Assembly (NCBI GenBank): GCA_963674555.1
Contig: OY771429.1
Location: 124,001-188,000, forward strand
Direction of reading: 5' to 3'
Source of the DNA: JBGMEA01 sp963674555
GTDB lineage: Bacteria; Bacillota; Clostridia; Eubacteriales; Anaerofustaceae
Length of the DNA: 64,000 nt
Every line of letters begins with the position of its first letter. The first letter of the stretch is position 1. The position numbers and the translations under genes were made by a program. Below, piece by piece: positions 25,066 to 33,361 of the stretch. The notes below the pieces were generated by a model. That model worked only from the letters and a program-made list of their open reading frames with translations, searched no databases and was not told the DNA's origin.

Positions 25066-26061
25066 ATGCGTTGTTTGGTGACAGGAGCAACCGGGCATAT
25101 TGGATATGTACTGGTTCACGAACTTTATAAGCGCAACTATGATATATCTATTTTTGTGTTACCTAATGATGATATATCTATTTTCCACGAACTTAACATT
25201 AATGTTATTCGTGGAGATATCAGAAATGTAGATCAAGTAAACGAAGCTATATCGAAAATAGACCTGGTTTTTCATCTCGCAGGAATTATCGATATTGGTA
25301 CCACAAACAAAAAAATGATGTGGGATGTAAATGTAAATGGGACTAATAATGTGATCCAAGCGTGCAAGAATCATTCCGTAAAGCGATTGATCTACACGAG
25401 TTCCGTACATGCTATCCCTGAACCAACTAAATCAGATATTGTAATAAAAGAAATAAATGATTTCTCAGCGGACTATGTAAAAGGACAATATGCTAAAACC
25501 AAAGCTGAAGCAACATCAAATGTTTTACGCTATGTAAAAGAAGGATATGATGCGGTGATAGTACACCCATCAGGCGTAATCGGTCCTTATGGATATAAAC
25601 TATCCAATATGAGTCAGATGATTTATGATTGCATGAACGATAAATTGAAATTTTACATAAACGGAGCGTATAATTTTGTAGATGTACGCGATGTCGTTCA
25701 AGGTATTTCTGCTGCTGCTGAAGTGGGTCGTTCGGGAGAATGTTATATTTTATCAGGTGAGATCATAAGCGTAAAAAAAATGTTAGATATCATTTTAAAT
25801 GAAGTTAATTCAACTGTTAAACTTAAAAAAATTTCGAATCGACTTGCCTATATTTTTAGTATTTTTCTTGAACTTGTTTATAAGTTACAACATAAAAAAC
25901 TTTTATTTACGCCTTATTCGATCAGCGTTTTAAAATCACCATGTAATTTTTCCAATCAAAAAGCAAAAAACGAACTCAATTTTCAACCAAGATCGATTGA
26001 ACAATCAATTTTGGATACTATTTTGTGGTTGAAAGTGCACGGAGAAGAAACGGTTTTATAA
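25066..26061 (+). CDS. NAD-dependent epimerase/dehydratase family protein
   Basis: A 331-residue extended short-chain dehydrogenase. The Rossmann nucleotide loop is GATGHIGYVL near the N terminus, DLVFHLAGI and the TSS serine follow, and the catalytic pair is in YAKTK. It resembles sugar-nucleotide epimerases and dihydroflavonol reductase-like proteins; no substrate can be given. There is no sugar-biosynthesis cluster around it; the next gene is a phosphoglucomutase, which would fit a role in sugar conversion. The ATG at 25066 has TGGAGA in front; an in-frame TTG at 25054 overlaps that site. It replaces relA in the usual order. Confidence 0.82.
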   Translation: MRCLVTGATGHIGYVLVHELYKRNYDISIFVLPNDDISIFHELNINVIRGDIRNVDQVNEAISKIDLVFHLAGIIDIGTTNKKMMWDVNVNGTNNVIQACKNHSVKRLIYTSSVHAIPEPTKSDIVIKEINDFSADYVKGQYAKTKAEATSNVLRYVKEGYDAVIVHPSGVIGPYGYKLSNMSQMIYDCMNDKLKFYINGAYNFVDVRDVVQGISAAAEVGRSGECYILSGEIISVKKMLDIILNEVNSTVKLKKISNRLAYIFSIFLELVYKLQHKKLLFTPYSISVLKSPCNFSNQKAKNELNFQPRSIEQSILDTILWLKVHGEETVL

Positions 26062-26105
26062 AGAATTACACAAATAATAAAACTATACAAGGAGTATTAC
26101 TAATA

Positions 26106-27788
26106 ATGTCTTATAAAGAAACTTTAGTTCAGTGGCTTGAAAATCCATATTTTGATCAAGAAACAAAAAAAGAAATTTCAGCCATTTCGAACGAAGATGA
26201 GTTAAAAGATCGGTTTTATAAAGAATTATCATTTGGTACTGCGGGACTACGAGGTGTAATGGGCGCAGGAACGAATCGTATGAATATTTACACGGTGCGA
26301 AAAGCAACTTTCGGATTGTACAAATATCTAATTGATTCTTCGGAAGAAAACGGTTCGGAACGAAGTGTCGTGATCGGTTATGATAATAGGAATAATTCCG
26401 AGTTATATGCATTGGAAGCAGCTCTCGTTTTATGCGCAAATAATGTTAAAGTTTTTTTATTCGATACACTTGTTCCAACCCCTGAACTATCATATGCCGT
26501 ATCTGCATTAAAATGCGATTCAGGTATCATGATAACGGCTAGTCATAACACAAAAGAATATAACGGATATAAAGCTTACAATTGCCATGGTGGTCAATAT
26601 GTTCCTGAGGAAGCAGATAAAATCACTTTACAAATTGATAAGATAACCAATTACGAACAAATACCATATATGGATAAGTCAGATGCGCTCAAACAAAATT
26701 TGTTGGAATATGTAGGAAGTGCAATACATAATGATTATTATAACGCAGTTTCAGAACAGTCACTTATTAGCGATAATCAAATAAAAAGCAACTTATTAGT
26801 AGTGTATACACCTCTACACGGAACGGGCAATTTAGCTGTAAGAACAGTTCTAAATAATAACGGCTTTAATAATATATCTGTAGTGACCGAACAAGAATTG
26901 CCTGACGGTGATTTCTCCACAGTAATCAGTCCAAATCCTGAAAATAAAGAGTCTATGGCACTCGCTATCCAAAAAGCAGAAAATATAAAAGCAGACCTAG
27001 TATTGGCAACGGACCCGGATGCTGACAGGATTGGAATAAGTGTATTGCATGATAAAACATATCATTTCTTATCCGGCAATCAAGTAGGGGCCTTGTTATT
27101 AAATTTTATCTTAGAGCAAAAAAAATCAAGCGGTACGGTAAACTCAAATATGATCGTCATCAAAACGATCGTTACGTCAGAGATCGGGCGGCGGATCGCA
27201 AACGGATATAGTGTGAAAATGGTCGATACTTTGACCGGGTTTAAATATATAGGAGCTTTGATTACTGATTTTGAAAAAAATCATACATTTGATTTTATTT
27301 TTGGATATGAAGAAAGCTATGGATATTTGATCGGAAAACATGCAAGGGATAAAGATGCAGTTGTAACCGCTCTTTTGATATGTGAGATGTGCGCTTTTTA
27401 TAAGAAATCGGGTATTACACTAATTGATAAAATGGAAGAAATATATGAACAATTCGGTTGTTATACCGATCAAACGAAAGCATACACATTTACAGGACTT
27501 GAAGGACAAGAAAAAATGAATACTATAATGCAAGATTTCAGAAACAAATCAAATTCGTTCTTTGAAGATCTGTATGAATTTATTGACTATGCAGAGGGGA
27601 TTGATGATCTGCCGAAGGCAAATGTATTAAAATTCCGTTTTACCGATGATTCTTGGATCGCTGTGCGTCCGTCAGGGACAGAGCCTAAAATCAAAATATA
27701 TTACTCAATAAGAGGATGTGATATGAATGAATCTATACTACGTTTAGAAACTTTGCAATCGATTATTGAAACCTTTATCAATATCTAA
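26106..27788 (+). CDS. Phosphoglucomutase/phosphomannomutase (alpha-D-phosphohexomutase)
   Basis: A 560-residue alpha-phosphohexomutase that interconverts hexose 1- and 6-phosphates. The phosphoserine loop is ITASHNTKEYNGYK, the metal site is ATDPDADRIG, the sugar-binding loop is FGYEESYGYL and the phosphate-binding loop is VRPSGTEPKIK. The N-terminal SFGTAGLRGVMGAG is standard for the PgcA-like group, which often shows both phosphoglucomutase and phosphopentomutase/phosphomannomutase activity. The start at 26106 follows AAGGAG; upstream in-frame starts fall within the epimerase gene. A strong terminator follows. Confidence 0.92.
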   Translation: MSYKETLVQWLENPYFDQETKKEISAISNEDELKDRFYKELSFGTAGLRGVMGAGTNRMNIYTVRKATFGLYKYLIDSSEENGSERSVVIGYDNRNNSELYALEAALVLCANNVKVFLFDTLVPTPELSYAVSALKCDSGIMITASHNTKEYNGYKAYNCHGGQYVPEEADKITLQIDKITNYEQIPYMDKSDALKQNLLEYVGSAIHNDYYNAVSEQSLISDNQIKSNLLVVYTPLHGTGNLAVRTVLNNNGFNNISVVTEQELPDGDFSTVISPNPENKESMALAIQKAENIKADLVLATDPDADRIGISVLHDKTYHFLSGNQVGALLLNFILEQKKSSGTVNSNMIVIKTIVTSEIGRRIANGYSVKMVDTLTGFKYIGALITDFEKNHTFDFIFGYEESYGYLIGKHARDKDAVVTALLICEMCAFYKKSGITLIDKMEEIYEQFGCYTDQTKAYTFTGLEGQEKMNTIMQDFRNKSNSFFEDLYEFIDYAEGIDDLPKANVLKFRFTDDSWIAVRPSGTEPKIKIYYSIRGCDMNESILRLETLQSIIETFINI

Positions 27789-27795
27789 TTTAAAT

Positions 27796-27828
27796 AAAAA
27801 AAAGCAAATTATGAATTTGCTTTTTTTT
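27796..27828. terminator. Bidirectional terminator
   Basis: GCAAATT, loop ATG, AATTTGC, flanked by A8 and T8. It serves the phosphohexomutase gene and the convergent small-protein gene, whose stop codon lies at its edge. Confidence 0.88.
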
Positions 27829-28345
27829 ATTCTTCAATTATTTCATTTTGATTCGCAATAACGATAGAATCTATTTTTTTCTCCCCGTTTTCGGATAATA
27901 TAGCTATTATCCCGTGTTGCTCAATCATTTCCGTCTGATCTGTTTCACTGTAGTGTAGTTCTATCTCTGCAATAAATGAGAACTTCCATAGTCCTTCATC
28001 AGGATCATATTTTTCTTGATTCGTACTGATAGATTTAACTGAAAGAGTACATTTATTTTTGTAAGCGTATTCTTCATAAAAGTCATATATTTGACAGGAT
28101 ACAAATTGATCATATCCATTTTCGGTAAAATAATTAATAGATTTGATCGAATCATCATTTATTGAAGACGATGACTTATCAGCCGTTAAATAAGAACATA
28201 ATTCGTAGTCTGATATATTATAAAATTCCTTGAGATATTCTTGTGCATATCTTTCTTCTTTGGAAGGTTTTAGTAAAATGCTGGAAACAAGAACACCTAT
28301 CAAAACAATAATAGCAAGAAATAAGAGTTTTTTATTTCTTTTCAT
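27827..28345 (-). CDS. Small membrane-anchored protein of unknown function
   Basis: A 172-residue protein that I do not recognise. It starts with a positively charged MKRNKK, followed by one hydrophobic helix (about residues 7-25) without a lipobox or a clear signal-peptidase site, so it is likely anchored with the rest outside the cell. The outer part is acidic (many D and E, ending NEIIEE), serine-rich around residue 60 and has three cysteines. It may have an alpha+beta fold like NTF2-type proteins, but this is a guess. It is a single-gene unit with an excellent promoter and AGAGGT as ribosome site. Confidence 0.7.
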   Translation of the reverse strand: MKRNKKLLFLAIIVLIGVLVSSILLKPSKEERYAQEYLKEFYNISDYELCSYLTADKSSSSINDDSIKSINYFTENGYDQFVSCQIYDFYEEYAYKNKCTLSVKSISTNQEKYDPDEGLWKFSFIAEIELHYSETDQTEMIEQHGIIAILSENGEKKIDSIVIANQNEIIEE

Positions 28346-28394
28346 ATTTACCTCTAAAAATCTATTACGTGTGGCAGTTACGATTTCGTTACAT

Positions 28395-28423
28395 ATTATC
28401 TCTTATTTTGAAGAAATTGTCAA
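28395..28423 (-). promoter_or_regulatory. Strong promoter of the small anchored protein
   Basis: Minus strand TTGACA (28418-28423), 17-base spacer, GATAAT (28395-28400). This is among the closest matches to the sigma-A consensus in the window. The leader is about 43 bases. Confidence 0.8.
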
Positions 28424-28507
28424 GTCTTTGTAAATTTAATTTATAGCTCTCTCTATGAGATTATCTTAAAATATAAAATGATAATATTTTTAAATATATT
28501 ACTATAA

Positions 28508-28516
28508 TGATATAAT
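28508..28516 (+). promoter_or_regulatory. Extended -10 promoter of the P-loop gene and vorDBAC
   Basis: TGATATAAT, preceded by another TATAAT at 28503-28508. No clear -35 box. The leader would be about 20 bases. Confidence 0.55.
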
Positions 28517-28542
28517 AGAAATACAAATTACGGGTGTACGGA

Positions 28543-29208
28543 ATGATTAAAATAATTACTGGACATTATGGAAGCGGTAAGACAGAATTTAGTTTGCATT
28601 ATGCGATAAGTCTATCAAAATTAAATAATAACGTTGCTATTGTCGATTTGGATGTTGTTAATCCTTATTTTCGCAGCCGTGAGAAAAATATGATGCTAAA
28701 AAACTATGACATTCAAGTGATTGGTTCAAGTATCGGTGATTCTAATTTAGCAGCTGATTTACCGGCAATACCAGCAGAGGTCAATTTTTTTTTAGAATCT
28801 CAAGATCACATGACGATTCTTGATGTTGGAGGAAATGCAGAAGGTTCGAGAGTGCTTGCAAGATTCTCAAAGAAAATCAAAAAACAGAATTATGATATGT
28901 ATATTGTGATCAATGCAAACAGACCGCAAACTTCTGAATTCGAACACATAAAAAAGATGATATACGATATTGAAACAGTGAGTGGCTTAAAAATAAATGG
29001 GTTGATCAACAACACACATATGTTATATGAAACAACTGAGCAAGATATTTTAAAAGGTTTAAATTTATGTCGGGAAGTAAGCATGAAACTGGATATCCCA
29101 ATCATCTATAATGTCATTCCCGAGTACTTAAGCTTAGATATAGATCGTCATGCAATAGATAAGATCTTTATTATAGATCAATTATACTTACGTCCAAATT
29201 GGTTGTAA
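28543..29208 (+). CDS. P-loop ATP-binding protein of the MinD/CobQ-like type
   Basis: A 221-residue P-loop protein with the loop GHYGSGKTE near residues 7-15, a second nucleotide segment VAIVDLDVVNPYFRSRE that is typical of MinD/ParA-like folds, and TILDVGGNAEGSRVLARF as Walker B region. No membrane helix is seen. The gene overlaps by one frame the start region of the ferredoxin gene vorD and is the first of the vor operon; similar genes are found in front of 2-ketoacid oxidoreductase genes in other Clostridia. A role in assembling or maturing the iron-sulfur enzyme is possible, but this is inference only. Confidence 0.75.
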   Translation: MIKIITGHYGSGKTEFSLHYAISLSKLNNNVAIVDLDVVNPYFRSREKNMMLKNYDIQVIGSSIGDSNLAADLPAIPAEVNFFLESQDHMTILDVGGNAEGSRVLARFSKKIKKQNYDMYIVINANRPQTSEFEHIKKMIYDIETVSGLKINGLINNTHMLYETTEQDILKGLNLCREVSMKLDIPIIYNVIPEYLSLDIDRHAIDKIFIIDQLYLRPNWL

Positions 29209-29222
29209 AAAAAGGTGGAGAT

Positions 29223-29441
29223 ATGGCAAAAACAAAAGTTATTTTTCAAAATGAATTATGTAAGGGTTGTGAATTATGCGTAAATGCTTGTCCAAAAGGT
29301 ATCATCCAAATGAATGAACAGCATACAAACGCAAAAGGATACCACATCGCATTTGTAATCGAAGAAGATAAATGTACAGGATGTACGAATTGTGCAATAA
29401 TGTGCCCTGATTCTGTTATCAGTGTTCAGATCTTAGAATAA
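29223..29441 (+). CDS. vorD: 2-ketoacid:ferredoxin oxidoreductase, ferredoxin-like delta subunit
   Basis: A 72-residue protein with two 4Fe-4S motifs, CKGCELCVNACPKGI and CTGCTNCAIMCPDSV, so it has the form of a bacterial two-cluster ferredoxin. As first gene of the four-subunit set it carries electrons from the catalytic TPP subunit to free ferredoxin. The ATG at 29223 follows GGTGGAG; an in-frame GTG-type start upstream (29199) lies in the previous gene. The order delta-alpha-beta-gamma matches vor/kor operons. Confidence 0.9.
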   Translation: MAKTKVIFQNELCKGCELCVNACPKGIIQMNEQHTNAKGYHIAFVIEEDKCTGCTNCAIMCPDSVISVQILE

Positions 29442-29467
29442 ATGAAGTTAAAAAAGGAATATGATTT

Positions 29468-30532
29468 ATGAAAGTACTTATGAAAGGCAATGAGGCGATT
29501 GCCGAAGCAGCAATACAAGGAGGATGCCGATATTTTTTTGGATACCCGATCACTCCTCAAAATGAATTGCCCGAATATATGTCAAAAAGACTGCCGGAAG
29601 TAGGTGGCGTTTTTGTGCAAGCTGAAAGCGAAATAGCAGCGATCAATATGGTCTACGGTGCGGCAGGATGCGGAGCCAGAGTAATGACATCTTCATCTAG
29701 TCCCGGGATTGCGTTAAAACAGGAAGGTATTTCTTATATTGCCGGTGCAATGCTTCCTTGCGTGATCGTGAACATGGTTCGTGGAGGTCCCGGATTGGGC
29801 GGTATACAGCCATCACAATCCGATTATTTCCAAGCTACTAGAGGTGGAGGAAACGGTGATTATCGTTTGATCGTATATGCTCCTAATAATTTACAAGAAT
29901 CCGTAGATATATTACTGGAAGCATTTGATATCAGCGATTATTATCGAGTACCTGTGATGATCTTGGGGGACGGAATGATTGGACAAATGATGGAACCTGT
30001 AGAGTTCAATCAGAATAAATCTAAATATAATCTCCCGTCAAAGGATTGGGCAACTACCGGAACTTTAGGTAAACGAAAGCCTAATATTATCAATACATTA
30101 TTTCTTGATCCTGAAGTTCTTGAAGATCATAATATTAAACTCAACCAAATATACGAAGAAATTAAGAGAAATGAAATACGATACGAGGCAAGAAACTTGT
30201 CTGATTGTGATGTGGTTTGTGTATCATACGGTACAACTTCACGAATTGTAAATAATGCAATAGAAGAATGTGAAAAAGAAGGGATAAAGGTAGGATATAT
30301 ACGACCGATCACATTATGGCCTTATCCGGAAAAAGCTTTTGATTTGATCAACCCGACTTGCAAAGGGATTTTATGCGTAGAAATGAGTATGGGGCAAATG
30401 ATCGATGATGTCAAAATTGCGGCGAACGGACGTTGGGATACGTATTTTTATGGTAGATCAGGCGGAATGATACCTGAACCCAGTGACATAGCGAATGAGA
30501 TCAGAAAGATTGCAAAAGGTGATGTTCAATGA
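29468..30532 (+). CDS. vorB: 2-ketoacid:ferredoxin oxidoreductase alpha subunit (VorB)
   Basis: A 354-residue subunit with the pyrimidine-binding and domain II parts of the TPP enzyme. Characteristic are the start MKGNEAIAEAAIQGGC, FFGYPITPQNE, QAESEIAAINMVYGAA, TSSSSPGIALKQEG and RGGPGLGGIQPSQSD. The sequence matches proteins named 3-methyl-2-oxobutanoate dehydrogenase subunit VorB, which act on branched ketoacids from valine, leucine and isoleucine; 2-oxoglutarate is the main alternative. It overlaps the beta-subunit gene by four bases (ATGA). Confidence 0.92.
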   Translation: MKVLMKGNEAIAEAAIQGGCRYFFGYPITPQNELPEYMSKRLPEVGGVFVQAESEIAAINMVYGAAGCGARVMTSSSSPGIALKQEGISYIAGAMLPCVIVNMVRGGPGLGGIQPSQSDYFQATRGGGNGDYRLIVYAPNNLQESVDILLEAFDISDYYRVPVMILGDGMIGQMMEPVEFNQNKSKYNLPSKDWATTGTLGKRKPNIINTLFLDPEVLEDHNIKLNQIYEEIKRNEIRYEARNLSDCDVVCVSYGTTSRIVNNAIEECEKEGIKVGYIRPITLWPYPEKAFDLINPTCKGILCVEMSMGQMIDDVKIAANGRWDTYFYGRSGGMIPEPSDIANEIRKIAKGDVQ

Positions 30533-31272
30533 AAACAATTTATAAAAAATCAATCGGTCTTACGGATACCCCAATGCATTATTGTCCGGGGTGTACCCAC
30601 GGTATCATCCACAAGCTGGTTGCGGAATGCTTAGTCGAGTTGAATGTATTGGGAGACGCGATCGGTGTAGCTCCTGTAGGTTGTAGCGTCTTAGCATATA
30701 ATTATTTTAATTGTGATGTCCACGAAGCGGCTCATGGGAGAGCACCTGCCGTGGCAACCGGAATCAAAAGAGTTTTGCCAAATAATATCGTATTTACATA
30801 TCAAGGAGATGGCGATCTAGCTTCCATCGGAAGCGGAGAGATCGTGCATGTGGCACATAGGGGCGAAAAGATAACAACAATTTTTGTAAATAACGCTATA
30901 TACGGGATGACAGGCGGACAAATGGCTCCGACAACGCTTATCGGACAAAAGGCAACAACCTGTCAAGACGGAAGAAAAGAGGAGTTAGCGGGCAAGCCAT
31001 TAAAAGTCAGTGAAATGTTAGCAACGATCGACGGTGCCAAATTCATTGAAAGAGTAAGTGTTGATACTCCGACAAATATACGAAGAGCAAAAAGAGCTAT
31101 CAAACGAGCATTTGAGACACAAATAGAAGGCAAAGGCTTTTCAATGGTCGAAGTTTTATCAACATGTGCTACCAATTGGGGCAAGACTCCGCAAGAAGCT
31201 TTGGAGTGGCTTCGTGACGAATTAATGCAGTATTATCCTTTAGGCAATTTCCGCGACTGGGAGGAATGCTAA
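30529..31272 (+). CDS. vorA: 2-ketoacid:ferredoxin oxidoreductase beta subunit, TPP-binding (VorA)
   Basis: A 247-residue TPP-binding subunit. The TPP motif is GDGDLASIG followed by NNAIYGMTGGQMAPTT (about residues 98-135). HYCPGCTHGIIH near the start supplies cysteines used in the family near the active site. The C-terminal part contains EVLSTCATNWGKTP, typical of VOR/KOR beta subunits. The start overlaps vorB by four bases, and the gamma-subunit gene follows after one base. Confidence 0.92.
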   Translation: MKTIYKKSIGLTDTPMHYCPGCTHGIIHKLVAECLVELNVLGDAIGVAPVGCSVLAYNYFNCDVHEAAHGRAPAVATGIKRVLPNNIVFTYQGDGDLASIGSGEIVHVAHRGEKITTIFVNNAIYGMTGGQMAPTTLIGQKATTCQDGRKEELAGKPLKVSEMLATIDGAKFIERVSVDTPTNIRRAKRAIKRAFETQIEGKGFSMVEVLSTCATNWGKTPQEALEWLRDELMQYYPLGNFRDWEEC

Positions 31273-31273
31273 A

Positions 31274-31813
31274 ATGCATGAAAAAATCATTATCGCGGGT
31301 TTTGGTGGACAAGGAGTTATGTTGGCCGGGCAACTTATAACTTATGCGGGCATGTATGAAGATAAACAAGTTAGTTGGTTACCGTCATACGGTCCCGAAA
31401 TGCGTGGTGGTACTGCAAACTGTCATGTTACCGTTTCGGATAAGCCCATTGGCTCACCCATCATTTCTGAAGCAACATCGGTTATTATAATGAATCAACC
31501 CAGTTTAGATAAATTTTATCCGCTTCTTAAACAAGATGGCGATCTTTTTATCAATTCATCTTTAGTGGATACTGAATTGCATGATGAGAAGATTCACATA
31601 TTCTACATACCCGCTAATGAAATAGCGCGAGAAGTAGGAAATGACAAAGCTGCTAATATGGTTATGCTCGGAGCCTATTTGGCGCGACATCCGATCCTAT
31701 CTATTCAAACGATCGAAAACGTATTGATAAAAACCATGACAGGCGCAAAATCTAAATTCATACCAATGAATATGGAAGCGATTGATAGAGGTATGCAATT
31801 AATAAACAATTAA
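31274..31813 (+). CDS. vorC: 2-ketoacid:ferredoxin oxidoreductase gamma subunit (VorC)
   Basis: A 179-residue gamma subunit of the pyruvate/ketoisovalerate oxidoreductase family: GFGGQGVMLAGQL at residues 9-21, WLPSYGPEMRGGTANCHV, then NKAANMVMLGAY-like residues (NDKAANMVMLGA). It probably helps binding of CoA or assembly of the complex. Last gene of the operon; GGGAGG precedes it and a terminator follows. Confidence 0.92.
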   Translation: MHEKIIIAGFGGQGVMLAGQLITYAGMYEDKQVSWLPSYGPEMRGGTANCHVTVSDKPIGSPIISEATSVIIMNQPSLDKFYPLLKQDGDLFINSSLVDTELHDEKIHIFYIPANEIAREVGNDKAANMVMLGAYLARHPILSIQTIENVLIKTMTGAKSKFIPMNMEAIDRGMQLINN

Positions 31814-31825
31814 CCGAGAAAAAAG

Positions 31826-31848
31826 ACACTTTGATAAGTGTTTTTTTA
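31826..31848 (+). terminator. Terminator of the vor operon
   Basis: ACACTT, loop TGAT, AAGTGT, followed by seven more T residues. Confidence 0.8.
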
Positions 31849-31887
31849 TTTGATTTAGTTTAATTAAATAATCACTAGTTGTAATTG

Positions 31888-31916
31888 TTGTAAATATTTT
31901 GTAAATGAATTATAAT
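31888..31916 (+). promoter_or_regulatory. Promoter of the VTC-DUF4956-CotH module
   Basis: TTGTAA at 31888-31893, 17-base spacer, perfect TATAAT at 31911-31916. The leader of about 32 bases carries ACGAGG as a ribosome site. Confidence 0.7.
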
Positions 31917-31954
31917 TATTAAAATATATCAAAAATATTCTTATACGAGGTTGC

Positions 31955-32662
31955 ATGAGTATAAATTTCAGACATGAAATTAAATATTTAATTGATTTAA
32001 AAGACTATTATATGTTGAAAAGCAGATTGTCAGCTATCTTAAAACCGGATATACATTCCGGGGAGGACAACAAATATCATATAAGAAGTCTATATTTTGA
32101 TGATATAAAGAATACTGACTATTTCACGAAACTATCCGGGTTTTCAGAACGAAAAAAATATAGATTACGTATTTATAATAATGATCATAACTTTATAAAA
32201 CTTGAGAAAAAAGTGAAAACTGAGGATGTATCATATAAATTGACCTCGAGTCTATCATATATACAAGCACAAAAACTCATTTTAGGTAATTATTCAATAC
32301 ATGAAAATAGTGCTCAAGGAGTTCTGAATGAGTTTATTCTTCACAATACAATGAATATTTTAAGACCGAACGTAATTACGGATTATTACCGTGAAGCGTA
32401 TATATTTGAACCTGCAAATATACGAATAACCTTTGATAGTGATCTAAAAACTGCTTTACTTGCTACAGATTTGTTCAACCCTAATATGCCGATGATTCCG
32501 GTAATGGGTGCGGATCAAATGATATTAGAAGTTAAATATGATCATTATCTACCTTCATTTATATCAAGGCTCCTTTCAACATCAAATATTACAAAACTTG
32601 CACTTTCGAAATTTACATTATGTAAAAAATATATAGCTTTAAATGACTGGGAGGTCCAATAA
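31955..32662 (+). CDS. VTC domain protein, triphosphate-tunnel fold
   Basis: A 235-residue VTC-domain protein related to the polyphosphate polymerase part of yeast Vtc4 and to CYTH/triphosphate-tunnel enzymes. The alternating charged strands that line the tunnel are visible: FRHEIKYLI, HIRSLYFDD, KKYRLRIYN, FIKLEKKVK, DYYREAYIF, RITFDSDL and MILEVKYD. There is no membrane helix. It may make or bind polyphosphate, or use nucleoside triphosphate, but bacterial members of this cluster are not well characterised. The stop overlaps the next start by one base (TAATG), so the module is tightly coupled. Confidence 0.85.
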   Translation: MSINFRHEIKYLIDLKDYYMLKSRLSAILKPDIHSGEDNKYHIRSLYFDDIKNTDYFTKLSGFSERKKYRLRIYNNDHNFIKLEKKVKTEDVSYKLTSSLSYIQAQKLILGNYSIHENSAQGVLNEFILHNTMNILRPNVITDYYREAYIFEPANIRITFDSDLKTALLATDLFNPNMPMIPVMGADQMILEVKYDHYLPSFISRLLSTSNITKLALSKFTLCKKYIALNDWEVQ

Positions 32663-33339
32663 TGAGCTTAAAAGATATCCTAAAGAAAAGTATTTACGAT
32701 CAATATATCTCTACAAATGCAGATATAACCGTAGAACTGTTGCTTTGGACATTGCTTATTGCCGCATTACTGGCAATTTTTATGATAGCTGTTTATAAAA
32801 TTACGTATAAAGGTGCTGTGTTTTCGTTTGAATATGCTATCTCATTGGTATTAACAGCCTTGGTCACAAGTATGGTAATTTTACCTATTAGTTACAATCT
32901 CACCCTCTCTTTGGGCATGGTAGGGGCATTGAGTATAGTCCGATACAGAACTGCAGTAAAAAACTCAAAAGATATTTCATATATGTTTTGGGCAATAGCA
33001 ATCGGGATCACTTGCGGAGCCGGATTCTATTTGATAGCAATAGCCGGAACTGCATTTATCGCTATCGTAATGGTTATTATGATGTACGCTTCAAATATAA
33101 AGTTTGGTGCTGAACCGTGTATATTTGTAGTAAAACTTCATCCAGATTCAAGTATCGATCAAATCACGAAATATTTTAAGAAAATCTCAGTTAAATCATT
33201 GGTTATCAACACGGATTATATTGAACTTACAACAGAGATACCCAAAATGCCCGGTGAAAAAGTTCTTCATTCGTTAAACAATAACAAAGATGTAATTAAT
33301 ATGTCATTTGTAAAATACAATGGAGACTATGTTGTTTGA
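32662..33339 (+). CDS. DUF4956 membrane protein
   Basis: A 225-residue protein with about four membrane helices in residues 25-145 and a soluble C-terminal domain (about 150-225) that looks like a small ferredoxin-like or ACT-like fold. The segment SLGMVGALSIVRYRTAVKNSKDISYMF-type region between helices is the family signature (GALSIVRYR). Function unknown; DUF4956 proteins regularly sit between VTC-domain and CotH genes, so it may tie the two to the membrane. The start is coupled to the VTC gene by TAATG with GGGAGG ahead. Confidence 0.85.
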   Translation: MSLKDILKKSIYDQYISTNADITVELLLWTLLIAALLAIFMIAVYKITYKGAVFSFEYAISLVLTALVTSMVILPISYNLTLSLGMVGALSIVRYRTAVKNSKDISYMFWAIAIGITCGAGFYLIAIAGTAFIAIVMVIMMYASNIKFGAEPCIFVVKLHPDSSIDQITKYFKKISVKSLVINTDYIELTTEIPKMPGEKVLHSLNNNKDVINMSFVKYNGDYVV

Positions 33340-33361
33340 ACATGACAAGTTCGGAGACGAT

